From: Whitmania pigra
Lineage: Eukaryota; Annelida; Clitellata; Hirudinida; Haemopidae
Direction: 5' to 3'
Length of the DNA: 64,000 bases
Assembly: GCA_021613335.1 (NCBI GenBank)
Contig: JAJTWR010000228.1
Coordinates: 1,747,501-1,811,500 of the forward strand
Position 1 is the first letter of the stretch, and each line of letters opens with the position of its first letter. The position numbers and the translations under genes were made by a program. Shown piece after piece: positions 1-16,919 of this stretch. Under the pieces are notes generated by a model. That model made no database searches, was not told where the DNA came from, and was given only the letters and a program-made list of their open reading frames with translations.

Positions 1-86
<86 letters not shown>

Positions 87-87
87 C
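1..87. repeat. (GAT)n microsatellite
   Basis: Pure GAT/ATG trinucleotide run that begins at the window edge and decays at about 87. It lies in the intron upstream of the exon at 453. Its open frames are only Met or Asp runs. Confidence 0.97.
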
Positions 88-452
88 GACAACCACGATG
101 ATGATGGTGGTGGTGATAATGGTGATAAAAATTACGAATACGAAAACGGTCATAATACATGCATCAGATATTTCGGTTCTTGCAAGTGGCAACACGTTTA
201 TTATAATATTACTTTACCATATATAATTATTCACAACAATATCTTTGTTATGTAGTAATAATTTTGTAGTTTCTTTTTAAAAGCTAAAAATTATGTTCTG
301 TCATGTATGTGTATATTTTGATCAAGTTCTCCAGAATAAGATTAGTTACATTATTAATTTTTTTTATAAATTATTAGCAAACTATCAATATAATAAACTT
401 TGAATAGGTAATTAGATTGAATATCGCATATAGAAAATTTTATAATTTCCAG

Positions 453-642
453 CATCTTTGAGTCATATCTCTTCCTAAACACTTGCAACGAACAGCCAAC
501 AGCAAATGACCACAGCGGGTGGTCACCCCGGAGGCATGACCTCCCGGGGCTTGCCTGGATGCCCCTGGGGGCTCACGACATGCAGGAGGTGATGGATGAG
601 GGATCCAGAGGATGTGAGGGCAAATGCACTTTGAACTTTTAA
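453..642 (+). CDS. Last coding exon of an unidentified gene (partial)
   Basis: I do not recognise the protein. A pyrimidine-rich acceptor ending in AG at 451-452 opens an exon that starts in phase 1 and reads 63 codons to a TAA at 640-642. The peptide is of normal complexity: it begins IFESYLFLNT, has a central tract rich in Trp, Pro, Arg and His (around DHSGWSPRRH), and ends CEGKCTLNF. The exon is much more GC-rich than the AT-rich DNA on both sides, and an AATAAA follows at 684-689, which fits a true 3' terminal exon. Upstream exons lie left of the window. No domain or membrane segment is visible. No start codon is expected, since only the C-terminus is present. Confidence is moderate that this is coding, and none is claimed for function. 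Confidence 0.55.
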
Positions 643-683
643 CGAGTGATTGATATATTATTGAAGCGGAATGATGGTTAGCA

Positions 684-689
684 AATAAA
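684..689 (+). terminator. Poly(A) signal AATAAA
   Basis: Canonical hexamer 42 nt after the TAA of the exon at 453-642, followed directly by a (TTA)n run. Confidence 0.5.
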
Positions 690-690
690 T

Positions 691-715
691 GTTGTTATTA
701 TTATTATTATTATTA

Positions 716-788
<73 letters not shown>

Positions 789-789
789 T
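691..789. repeat. (TTA)n microsatellite
   Basis: About 30 TTA units with one frame slip near 720, just downstream of the AATAAA at 684. Confidence 0.95.
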
Positions 790-900
790 ATAACATAATA
801 TTACAACACACTCATAAATAATAAATTGCAATCATTAACTGCACATACTATAGATGATTTCCCAAATGCGGAAGCACCAATAGAATTAAACAAAGAATAC

Positions 901-985
901 TCACAACACACACAAGCACACAACACACACACACACACACACAACACACACACACACACACACACACAACACACAACACACACAC
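901..985. repeat. (CA)n microsatellite
   Basis: CA dinucleotide run interrupted several times by an extra AA or A. Confidence 0.95.
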
Positions 986-2712
986 TCATACAAGCCATCT
1001 CCATCAATCTCAGACCACCTCAAAGAGCATGCACAGCCACCACAGTTCAAGGGTTAAATGGACAGAGACCCACCCACGGTGATGAGAATGTTCCAACGTA
1101 CCCCACAAAGTTCAAAGGTCACCAGCTCCTCACTTGACCTCGGTGAGCCTGGATTTGGACAGGTTAGAGGTCATCGGGGTAGAACAAATGCGAATATGGA
1201 TGCGTCCGAGGTCTTATTTTCAGAGGGATTACTGATGGAATTGTTCGAATTGTACATTAAATTAGATTTTGAACGGGGTGGAAAATGTATTTCAAAATAT
1301 TTGGCATTTTGATAATCCAATATTTTTAAATAATAATGTATTATTTTTATTTAACAGTTTATAATGTATTTTAAATTGCAAGTAGATCATTTCACATTTA
1401 TTTGAATTCTTTATATGAATATAAATAAATAATTTAGCATTAATAAATTTAATGGAAAGCGGATATTATGTTATTATTTACGACTAAATAAGTACTAATT
1501 TATTTAAATATTATAATTCAGTCATTACAAATAAATAGTATTTTTATTAATTTATTAGCAAAAATAATAAATCATTTTCACACAAAAAGTCCACAACATC
1601 ATATCCAGGGGACCTGAAGAAAGTCATTCAATTTATCTCTTTATCTCTCCTTCGCTCATTTTACATCCATCCATCCATTTATGCAGATATTCGGTGTCTT
1701 TTGGGTTTTTTTAATTTTGTTTTTTCCTAAGCAGTATTCAAAGTAATTAATAATAATAAAAAAATAATAATAATAATTATTATAATTATTACATTGATTT
1801 ATTTTTATTACAGATATGATGATATAATGATGAAAACATAATATGTTCAGTATTCAAATAATTAAAAATAATATTGAAATTATTAATAATGTAAAATTTT
1901 ATTAAATGAAATACAAATATTGTTTTATAACATTTTTTGAACAACATAAATAAATATAATTACGTTATTAGTATAAATCATTAGATTTACTGTTATGCTT
2001 ATTTTATTTTAAAACATGATAAAATGTACAATTATACTCATAAGACAGAAAAACGTCCACTTAACGCTAAGCGACTCATCCGCGACACGAGCGACTCTGT
2101 CGTAGCGACACCAGCTGCAAGAACCACACCTCCTTGCATCACGTGTTCGTTCAAATGTCATCTGATGTCACATGTTGCCATCACTTCAACACGTGTTGGT
2201 AGCACACTGTTTTATCGCATTGCATCATTTGTCTGTGTCTAGCACCTCATTAATTGTGAACCTGTACCTTATGTCCTTGACATTGAGGGTTTTTAAGAGA
2301 GGGGGGCTTGGGGTAATGGATAGTAATGGTTTCAGATGATGATGTCTTGAAGTCACATGTTGGATATTATTATTAATGTTATTATAATGAGGTCATTATA
2401 AATAATTTTTGACGATGACGATGACGATGACGATGATGATGATGATAACAATTAAGACACCAATAACAAGTGCAACATTGAAATCGTGCAGTCTGTATAT
2501 AGCACCGGTGGAAATTCGTGTCTTAAAAAATCTCTTCGAATCAATAATGAGTTAACTGAATAGTAGAGTTTTTTTAATTTAGTATTTAATTATTTAATTA
2601 ATTCTGAAATTTTCATAATGCCTCATCAATATTCATGAGGCTTTCTGCGGATGTCGGCACATAAAAGGATGGATTTTTCCGACTTGTTTTCATTTCCTAT
2701 GCGAACCAACGG

Positions 2713-2925
<213 letters not shown>

Positions 2926-3060
2926 CTGCTCAATATTCGTAATATTAGATCTTAGGTTATAGTAATATTCAACTTTATTTTTTCGTGTCATCATCCACTC
3001 ACCTGTCCATCAATTCATCTACCAATCAGTCCATTCATTCTTTCTTTACTTTTATCAGAT

Positions 3061-3150
3061 AAAATATCTATCCATCCACACATCCATCCATCCATCCATC
3101 CATTCATCCAGTCATCATTCATCCATCCATCCATCCATCCATCCATTCTT
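3061..3150. repeat. (CATC)n tetranucleotide repeat
   Basis: Repeated CATC/CCAT units, with degenerate copies extending from about 2990 to 3230. Confidence 0.9.
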
Positions 3151-3501
3151 TCATATCAAAAAAATTATTTTCCTTTGTTGAGCCTCTTTTATTTTTAAAC
3201 CATCCCTTTCCATCCACCCATTCATCCAATTGAAGTGACTATCTCCATAGTGCTTAACACCGTCTTAAGGGTCCTTGCAGATGACAGGTGAACCATGCCA
3301 GCCGGGAAGGCGTTTTTCGTATACATATACACACACACACACACTAACACATTTTCACACATTCAATCAAGCAAAACCTTAATATATATATATATGTTTG
3401 TGTGCGTTCGTGAGAATGGATGCGCATGTGTATACAGCCATGTCGTCATGTACCAGGTATATATCATATATACTTCGTGGCAAGGTACGATGGTTCATTC
3501 A

Positions 3502-3732
3502 TGCAAGACGACGAAGATGATGACAACGACGATGACTATGACGATGACTATGACGATGACGATGATGATGACTATGGTGATGACAGCGATATAAAAGTGA
3601 CTAAAAAGCCATTTGTACATGTCAATATTATGAGGATTGCTGATAATCTCTGCCGTTTCTCCGGTATGATGACGACGCAAAGCCGATGATGATGATGATG
3701 ATGATAATGTTGACGATGACGACGATGATGAT
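3502..3732. repeat. (GAY)n imperfect repeats
   Basis: Two blocks of GAC/GAT repeat, at 3502-3590 and 3684-3732, with about 90 bp of unique sequence between them. Confidence 0.9.
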
Positions 3733-4549
3733 TCATTTAATGGAAGGCTGGTCGGCTTTTCCCCCACAGTGAATGTTCAGCGAAGTGTAACATTTTCCTC
3801 TCGAAGACGATCTGAAGAAAAAAACCATCCTTGGATTTCATTTCATACAATCGCAGGAATACACAACCACAACCACAATTACCACACAACTACCACAATT
3901 ACTACACAACCACAAGTACCACAAACATAAGTGCCATAACATCGGAAAACTAATAATCGGTGTATATGATATTATGTTTTTGATATTAAGCAATAACGTG
4001 AAAAAATGAAACGATTCGATGAGGTTTAAGTGGAATTTAATTTGCATCGACTGCGCAACCAAGCGAGACGGCGTGAGAAGTGGTGGTTGATTGATCGAAA
4101 GAACTAATGAATGAATGAATGCATGCATGAATGGATAAACAACTGAAAGAATGAATGAAAAAAAGAAAGAACGAATGAAATTATGAATGGAGAACTCAAA
4201 TTCAATCTAAATCCTCAACCAAAGTGCGTCTTGAGCGGATTACAAACAACTTGTGATATCTTCAGCAGTTCAGACCCGTCAACACGTTGAATGGATTTCG
4301 TTATTATTACATAACAGCTTAATTCATTTGAGTAATTATTACATAACAGCTTTATTCATTTACTTTCGCACAATAAAAAAGTCGGCTTGCTCAAATCGCT
4401 GACACGGGAAAGTCTCAAAATAGGTTACGTCACTTCACAACATCACATTGTCAAATGTAGTCATGTAGACGTGCGCGTTATTCAAAAACATACATCTCTT
4501 CATATGAAAAGCAGTCAGTTGCCTGACGAATCCAGCAAACTAACTGAAT

Positions 4550-4643
4550 TAATTAAATATTTATTAATCAATTAAGTATTTGTCAACCAATCAATTAAAT
4601 ATTTATCAATCAATTACGCATTCGTCAACCAATCAATTAAGAC
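4550..4643. repeat. Minisatellite, AATCAATTAA units
   Basis: About four tandem copies of a roughly 19-23 bp unit. Each carries AATCAATTA followed by TATTTRTCAA or CATTCGTCAA. The copies are diverged and alternate in length. Confidence 0.8.
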
Positions 4644-7050
4644 AAACATTATGATTACGCAACATCGTCTTAGAACGATGTGCGCTAATTGCGAAGAATG
4701 CGCACGCAACGCAAGCGAAGAGCGTGCGTTCGTAAAGTTGCATGAGAGGAACGTACTTAAGTCCTTAGCGTGGACGCCGAGGCTTTGTTAGGTCGATGTC
4801 CTGCTACGAAAGAAAGTCCTTCAATATCGCTCGGTTTTACTTTGTCGTCGGGAAAATAGTTTTTGAGAAAAAGTAGATTCATGATTAAACTTTTAAATTT
4901 TAAATAACAAGTCGGAACTTAAAAATGGCCAAGTTGGAGATTAATTGTTTGTTTCTTTTGTTTTTTTTTTAAAGAATAAATTCAAACGAAGTCGAGATCG
5001 AGACTTGTGGAGTTTTTAAAACATTTCCATTTTCGGTGTCGTTTTTTGCCGAGAAAATCGAAAAAATATCGGAAAAAGAATCAAATTCCTGTGAAAATCT
5101 GAGAAACCGAGTCGTGGAGGTGAGTTGATGTTTTCAATTTGGAGCTATTTTTCCAACATTTAAGCTCTTAAATGTTGATTTATTTGTCGGTTTTAAGCTT
5201 CGTTTTCATTGCAAAAGTGCTTTTGAATCTCGGATTATTAAGTTTAAAGCCGTTTTGTCGTTCGAAATTCATCGTAATTCTCAACATTGTTTTGCAACGA
5301 TATATTTTTGTTCTCAACATTTTGAGATATTTCGCCCAATTGAGCAGAGCTGTTCACAGTTTACTCTAGTCTTAAAATAGTTAAAATTCTAAATTTACCT
5401 TTAGACATTTAATGCATTCCATTTAGTATTGATTGATTACATCTTAATGGAATGGATACATTATTACTCATCATAATATTATTCAATGTAACATACAAAC
5501 AGGTTTCAAACTAAAATCCTAACAAACACATGCAAACATCCTCTTGAACATGATTGTTTCGAAATGATTTCATTGACGTTGGTTTCGTTGTTCGTACAAG
5601 TAGTTGTTAATGTTAGTGTTGTTGTGTTGTACCGTGTTTCGTTGTCCGTGCAAATGAATACACACAACACATTTGTAAGGAACACAAAAGAAATGGCGCC
5701 AAAATGACCACAGCTTGCGGTGAACCTGTGTTCATAATAGCCACGCTACTTACCACTATCTCCAAGATATGCTTGGAGGCCTTCCTATCGTTTCATTATA
5801 ATATTATAATTAACTTAATCGCGTTATGATATTTCATCTGAATGCGTTATGATAATTAATTTGAATACATTAGGATGATTAGTTTGATTGCATCATTATA
5901 CTCGGCTCGATTACATTATGGTAATCAATTTTCTAGTAATATTATAATTGGGTGCAGTACCGCATTAATATTGCGTGAATAATTATTTCGTATGACATTC
6001 AGTTTATTATCATCGGCAAACATTTTTTTTTTAATTAAGTCTACTAAAAGAGATTCTATTTTAAGACAAAAATTTAGTTTTTATCCAAAGTGAAAACTTA
6101 AATAAACCATTAGCTGACATCGCATTCTGGGAAGGTCCACCTCATAAATATTCAATGTTATAAATATTCATGCTGCTTGCCTTTGTTGCGCTAGTCTTGA
6201 TAACGATTTGATTGTTAACACGCCTTATTCGTGCAAAATATACCTCAAAGTATCATTATCAAAGGAAGATGCAGATTGCTTTGATGTGCATCTGTGACGA
6301 TTCCAGTCTGTGTGAATGTCAATTGTTCTGTGAACAGTGAATCTCCCTGAGCATGTATGAATGTGATGACTTGGCATTTCTTTCATCACTTCTCGTATTT
6401 TTTGCTCAACGTCATGTCGCCTTATCGAATCACAGCGAAGAATGTGATCCTATGCAAATGAGCTTCCACTAAACAGTCTCAGATTTGTTCAGCCCTTTCC
6501 CTTGACCCCCTGCCGCTTTTAATTTGCATTCGCTCCGCCCATTAATTCATCCGACCACCCAGACGGTTACTCATTCACTCTCTTGTCGATCTCTTCTTGG
6601 GGGGCAGAGAAGTGACGCGGTTCTTTTGTGCTATCTTCGATTGCCAGAGACCTTGGATTGATTAGATTCAAGTCGTAACTGAGAGACAGAAATTCAGTGC
6701 GATTGAAACCGGATTTATAACCGGGATTGTCATTGTACCGGCGGAGCGACGACGCCATCCCGACCGGACGCCGATGTCGCCAGGAAGGATTCAGCGATTG
6801 AGTCATAAAGTTTCGAATTGCGAAATTCTGAATGAAAAGAAACGGCGGTTTCTTGCCGAGCACGACTCGGGTGCACTGCATTCGTTATGAGGAGTGAATT
6901 CACAATGCCCGACCTCTCGTGGGATTCGAACCGATGGGGCTCTCATAAGGCTTCAGTTACGTCTGATTGTGCTTATCCTTTGTCTACAACGTTTGTAAAT
7001 TCTCTGCAAAATGTCGTATCTAGTATTACATTGTTTTAATGTTTATTAAC
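4644..7050. other. Intergenic spacer, no gene supported
   Basis: At 4670-4830 there is a less AT-rich block with small inverted motifs such as GCGCACGC and GCGTGCG. At about 5110-5130 a good donor-like site (GAG|GTGAGT) follows a stretch that could be a non-coding 5' exon of the downstream protocadherin; nothing proves this. The 104-codon minus-strand frame at 6567-6881 shows no domain. I see no RNA gene. Confidence 0.5.
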
Positions 7051-7059
7051 GTCCGTTGC

Positions 7060-7139
7060 ATATCTAGATTAGGACGGTGCTCCCGCGGCTGGGTTCGAAT
7101 CCGCGCAGCCTTGACCATTTGGACATGCGGGTGCACAGT

Positions 7140-7143
<4 letters not shown>
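7060..7143 (+). mobile_element. Candidate tRNA-derived SINE head
   Basis: The sequence GGTTCGAATCC at about 7092 is a near-perfect RNA polymerase III B box (tRNA T-arm). It lies inside a short GC-rich stem-like context and is followed at 7142 by a long (TTA)n tail, the usual layout of a tRNA-derived SINE. I do not see a clean A box or tRNA acceptor stem, so it is not called a tRNA gene. A second, inverted B-box-like GGTTCGAATCCC lies on the minus strand at about 6925. Confidence 0.4.
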
Positions 7144-7378
<235 letters not shown>

Positions 7379-7489
7379 GTGTTGGTAAGGATCCTTTTTA
7401 AGTCAGTCGAGTTTATGCTATCAGCGCAGACCTGATGGGCGGACACTTCCTTCTGCCACTTGAAGCTAAATCAACTTCGACGTGTCTTT

Positions 7490-7556
7490 GTTTCATTCAT
7501 TCATTTATTCATTCATTCATTCATTCATTCATTCATTCATTCATTCATTCATTTCA
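7490..7556. repeat. (ATTC)n microsatellite
   Basis: Tandem CATT/ATTC tetranucleotide run, about 15 units. Confidence 0.95.
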
Positions 7557-12176
<4,620 letters not shown>

Positions 12177-15100
12177 ATGATCCCCAAAAATCCCCTCCTC
12201 TGTTTCACGTTGGTGCTCTTCTTGACACGGCTACTGGTGTCCGCCCAAAGGCTGATCGACGTACACTACAAGATCCAAGAAGAGCTGCCGAACGGGAGCT
12301 TCGTGGGAAACATCGTCAACGATGCTAACCTCAGCGCTCTGTACAGCCATGTCGAGTTCACGGAGTTGAGATTTCGATTTAAAAATCCCATTCAGCCTCC
12401 GAATTCCTTCGTCCTCGATCCGATAACTGGAGTCTTAGAGACGGGAAGCAATCGCATAGACCGAGAAGAACTCTGCCCAAACGAAGAAGTTTGTACCATC
12501 GTATTGGGCATAGAAATAACCCCAGTCAAGCTGTACAAACAGATCAAAGTCACCGTCACAATAGTCGACATCAACGACAACGAGCCGAGTTTCCCCTCTG
12601 AACATTTGATTCTCGAAGTTTCCGAGAGAGCTAACATAGGATGGACTTACAATCTAAAGGGAGCGGTAGACTTCGACAGTCCGTCATTCTCCATCGTCAA
12701 GTACTCGATCGAGTTTCAATCGAATTCACAAAGTCCATTCGAGATGAGGTGGGAAAAGCCAGTCAGAGCTGGAATTCCTCTGGTTTTGATCGCCCCTTTA
12801 GACAGGGAAAAACAAGATGTTTATTTTGCAAACATCACCGCAACCGATGGCGGCAATCCACCCAGATCCAAGACGATGGTGCTAGAAATAAGAGTCATGG
12901 ATGAAAATGACAACGACCCGGTTTTTGATCAGTCCAAGTACAGCGTCAGAGTGAAAGAAGATCTGCCAGTCGGAAGCAGCATCATCAAGGTCCATGCGAC
13001 AGACGCGGATGAAGGATTGAACGGACAGGTAGTCTACAGTCTTTCAGAACGAAGCAAAATCTTTAGGATCGATAACATGACTGGCGAAATATTTCTCGTA
13101 TCACAACTTGATTACGAATCAAAGCCCCGTCATGAATTGATAGTCGCGGCCCGTGACCAAGGACTACACCCGGCGGTTGTGTACGCAGACGTATCGATCG
13201 AAGTCGAAGACGTGAACGACAACAGACCACAGATTTCACTGGGCAAAGCGTCAGCATCGGTAGTCGAAAATTCTCCACCTGGTACTTACGTGGAAAGTTT
13301 TTCGGTCAAAGATCCAGACTCTGGAGACGGAGGGTTGTTTGATTGCTACATGGAGGAAGACGGGAGGACGAGAAACCACAACGAAGAAGGTACATTTTTC
13401 AGGCTCAACCACATTTCACTGGACACCTATTTTATTGAAACAAACTCAGAACTGGACAGGGAGAAGAGGGAGTCTTATGTCTTGAAGATCTTTTGTGACG
13501 ACAGAGGCATACCATCCCTCAGGTCGGAAGTATTTCTGAACGTACTAGTAGAGGACGTGAACGACTGTACACCCACGTTCGAACGACTTGGGTACGCACC
13601 CAACGTCACCGAAAACAATTACGAAGGATCTGTTGTAGCCACGCTGAAAGCCAACGACTGTGATGTTGGCGAGAACGCTAGGATCAGCTACAAGCTCCTC
13701 TCTGGCACGGAATATTTTGCTATAAACCAAGAGACTGGAACGGTGACCACGGTAGTTTCGATCGATCGTGAAAGCCACGGGGATTTCATAGACTTCACGG
13801 TCGTTGCAACGGACGGAGGACATCCTCCGAGAAGTGCCACGACTACCGTGAGAGTCATCATCAACGACATCAACGACAACAGACCCATCTTCGACTTTCC
13901 AAGTTACCATTTCAACGTTTCAGAGAATTTGTCGAGTCCTGCTTTGGTCGGACGTGTGAGAGCCTCGGACAACGATAAAGTTTATTCCGACAACTCCAAG
14001 ATCATTTACTCCATCTTGCCTGGCATATCCTCATCATTTTTCCAAATTTCTGCCGAAACCGGAGTCATATCGACCATCAAAGTACTCGACAGAGAGTCAG
14101 ATTCCGTTCATTACTTTACAGTCTCTGCTCAGGACTGTGGCTCACCCCAGCTCTCATCAACGGTCAGCATAACGGTGGTCGTGGATGACCGCAATGACAA
14201 CCCACCCCTCTTCGAATTCCCACCAATCGATAATGCCACCATTCAACTGTCCACACGAGCAACAGCAGGTTACGAGGTAGCAATGTTCAGAGCAACAGAT
14301 CTAGATTCAGGGGCTAACGGCGACATAATATACGGAATGGATAATGAAACTCTGGCCGTGATGGGTCTTGAAGATTTGTTCGAACTCAACAGTATCACTG
14401 GGACTCTGACCCTCTGCTCAAGCGATATAAGACGACTAAATGGGATGGTAGTTCCTCTGAAGATATGGACTGAAGACAAGGCCACCTACCCCGATGCAAA
14501 GCTGAGAACAGAATCTATAGTCAGAATTGTCTTCAATATTTCGGCACCCATCATCATCAACGGAGAACTGGTGGACGGCAACAATTGGATGTTGGTGCTA
14601 GGTCTTTATGGAGACGGTCTGACCACAATCGCCCTCATAGGTGCAGCTACAATCGCTGGACTCGTGACGGTGATTGCAGTGCTCGTTATCTTCTGCCTCA
14701 AGAAGAGGAGAGGTGCATCCTACAGGAAAGAAAAGAATTTTGACGGCGAGAAACAACAGCAGTACAACTGCAGGACTGGTTCCATCAAGATGTTTCCTAC
14801 GACGACTGTCGACTTCACGTCCGACGGAGAATACGGAAGAAACGACATCGAAACTCCCCTGAATCACGGAGTGAAAACTTTGGAGGCCAACGAGTCGAGA
14901 TCGCTACTGAACAACTACGCCACTCCGACCACAATTGACGTAAGTGCAAATATTTTCGTAACCTTTTCCCATTTATTTTATTTTTTTCTGACCAAAACTC
15001 CTTTGTTCATAACAGATCAGACCATCACAGGCAGAGAGTAGAAGCAACATTTACACTACTCAACCTGTCAGCACCTTTGGTAATTATTGGCCAACTGTGT

Positions 15101-16919
15101 CACGATATGGTAGACTGAGCCAGAGTTCCTCGCAGTGTCCCATTATACCAGAATCTCCGCTTCCTCCTTACCAGCAGGTTGAAAGAAGCTTCGAAATAAG
15201 CAGAGATCATCCGCAAATGTCCTCAAGCGATCAGAGACCCGTGAGTCTTTCCTCGACTTCCTCAAGGCAACTGACAAGAGCTGACAAAGAGGTAGACTGG
15301 TCGCAAAACCACAGTACTTTTAAAGCATTCTCTCGTACTGACTATAGCCTTGCATGAAGCATTTTCGAATGGACGTTGCTTCAAAATTTGTTAGTCTATT
15401 GAGAAGCATGCCGTTCACCATTGGAGCTCTGTTTTATATAAATTAATCAAGAATATATTCTTTGTTCGTAGCCGTGTGATAACAAGGTGTTGTGTAACGT
15501 TTTTTCTAACACAATGTATCCATATCCCAGATTTTTCTTTTTTTTTTATAAATAAAATTCATTAAATTTGTCCATTGTTACCTCCTCAAACTTGTCGAGT
15601 TATTGTAAAAATGCACAGAAGTATTGAATCACAACTGCTTCACTAACAAATTACGTGATAAGGTGGAATTGCATCGCTACTAACATTCTTTTGTGTCTCA
15701 TTTATTACTGAATATTATTCCCGGATTTCATCAATCTGTAATTGTTGCATGTCATGGGGCCTTCTTACCGCGCACTTAATCAATGCTTTGCGCCATATGT
15801 GTCACTTCCAGCAAGTTAATTATAAGCTCTTCGTCGTCATTATGGACGGGCATAATGTAATGCCGTCAAATTGGCCTATAATCACAACCCTCCGCACTTA
15901 TTTCGTCATTCTGTCAATTTTGTCTCAAGCAGTATTCCAGCTGATAGAGCGCCGACCTATGCGATCTGCTGGTGGGCTGGCTTGGCTTTACAGCCATAGT
16001 CGCTCTCCCAAAATGGATTATTAACGGTTGTTTAATACTTTCAGGCCAAACAACTCCTCGAAATACTGAAGGAGGATTCTGTTCTGGAGAGCATCAGTCT
16101 TTCCTCAGATCAGGGAGCAAACTCTGACAGTGGAAAGGGAGCAAGCGAGGAGGGAGGAGACGGACGACTCAATCACCACGCGGAAGAATGCATGTTTCAA
16201 ACCAGCAGTAAGTTCAAGAACTCGAGTAGTCTTAGAAATAGCCAAAAAACGAGACCATATGCTTTCTTTTTAAATAATTGCATTCATATTTAACCTCAGA
16301 TAGACTTCCATCGAGTGGATCCGTCATAGCCGTTCCCTGCAACTCAATCGTTTGTCAACAGTCTCCCAAAGTCTGCTCATCTCTCACGTACACTCATTTC
16401 GGCAGATCTTCCCCAATGTTTCTCCAAGCACCCGCTAGATGTCCATCTCAAAATTACGGCTCCAGGTGCTCGCCCATGAGTCCTGTTTACGAAAACAAGT
16501 CTGTGAGAAGCTCTTACGGCGAGATCAGATACTCCGTGAATCAGGAACACATCAAATATCATTCACTCTCTCCAAGTCAAATCCAAAGCTCTCTTGAAAG
16601 GAATGTCAAAAAGCAAGACTTGGGTCATTGCAGCGCGTCTTTACACAACAATTTGATCCACATTAATGTCTATCAGGAGTTGTATAAGTCTCCGATGTCA
16701 TGCCAAAGCTCGAATTTGACAATTCCATCGACCAGAATGGATCATCGAGTCAATTTCCTCAGCGCTAGGAATTGCCATCAAAGAAATAATGGCTACAAGC
16801 CATTAAATCGAGAACCTGATGGAAATCATACATCAGCCAGCCTGAGCTGCTACACTGACGAAGACGACGCCATCTCATCGACGTCTGGCAGTTATGTCGT
16901 CGAACCGCGCGAAAAGTGA
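12177..16919 (+). CDS. Delta-like protocadherin, 7 cadherin repeats
   Basis: Exons 12177-14939, 15016-15291, 16045-16207 and 16300-16919 join in phase to 1273 aa. The product is a calcium-dependent single-pass adhesion protein of the cell surface. Residues 1-24 are a signal peptide. Seven cadherin repeats follow, with linkers of the DxNDN type at about 131 (DINDN), 242 (DENDN), 344 (DVNDN), 459 (DVNDC), 563 (DINDN) and 669 (DRNDN); the seventh repeat leads to a membrane helix at about 818-841 and a KKRR stop-transfer. The tail is about 430 aa. Exons 2 and 3 join as ADKE|AKQLLEILKED and carry the motif SDQGANSDSGKGASEE, which resembles the conserved cytoplasmic motif of delta protocadherins. 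As in many protocadherins one large exon encodes the whole ectodomain. Oddity: the linker after repeat 4 has Cys where the second calcium-binding Asn is expected. Retaining intron 2 gives a short isoform (see the poly(A) signal at 15551). Confidence 0.9.
15551..15556 (+). terminator. Internal poly(A) signal, alternative 3' end
   Basis: AATAAA about 190 nt after the TGA at 15355-15357 that is reached if the exon 2 donor at 15292 is not used. That isoform would add 21 residues (VDWSQNH...TDYSLA) after DKE and lack the SDSGKG motif and the last 260 residues. Confidence 0.45.

Noticed and set aside
508..545. GC-rich hairpin CCCCGGAGG...CCTCCCGGGG
   Set aside because: The palindrome sits inside the supported coding exon at 453-642, and the codons explain it well enough.
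3061..3150. CRISPR-like array
   Set aside because: Short tandem repeats without spacers in an animal genome; simple microsatellite.
6900..6990. Minus-strand tRNA gene around the inverted B box at 6925
   Set aside because: Only the T-arm motif is present; no A box, anticodon arm or paired acceptor stem could be drawn.
15955..16015. Possible tRNA A box (GATAGAGCGCC) in a protocadherin intron
   Set aside because: No B box within tRNA distance and no cloverleaf; too weak to call.
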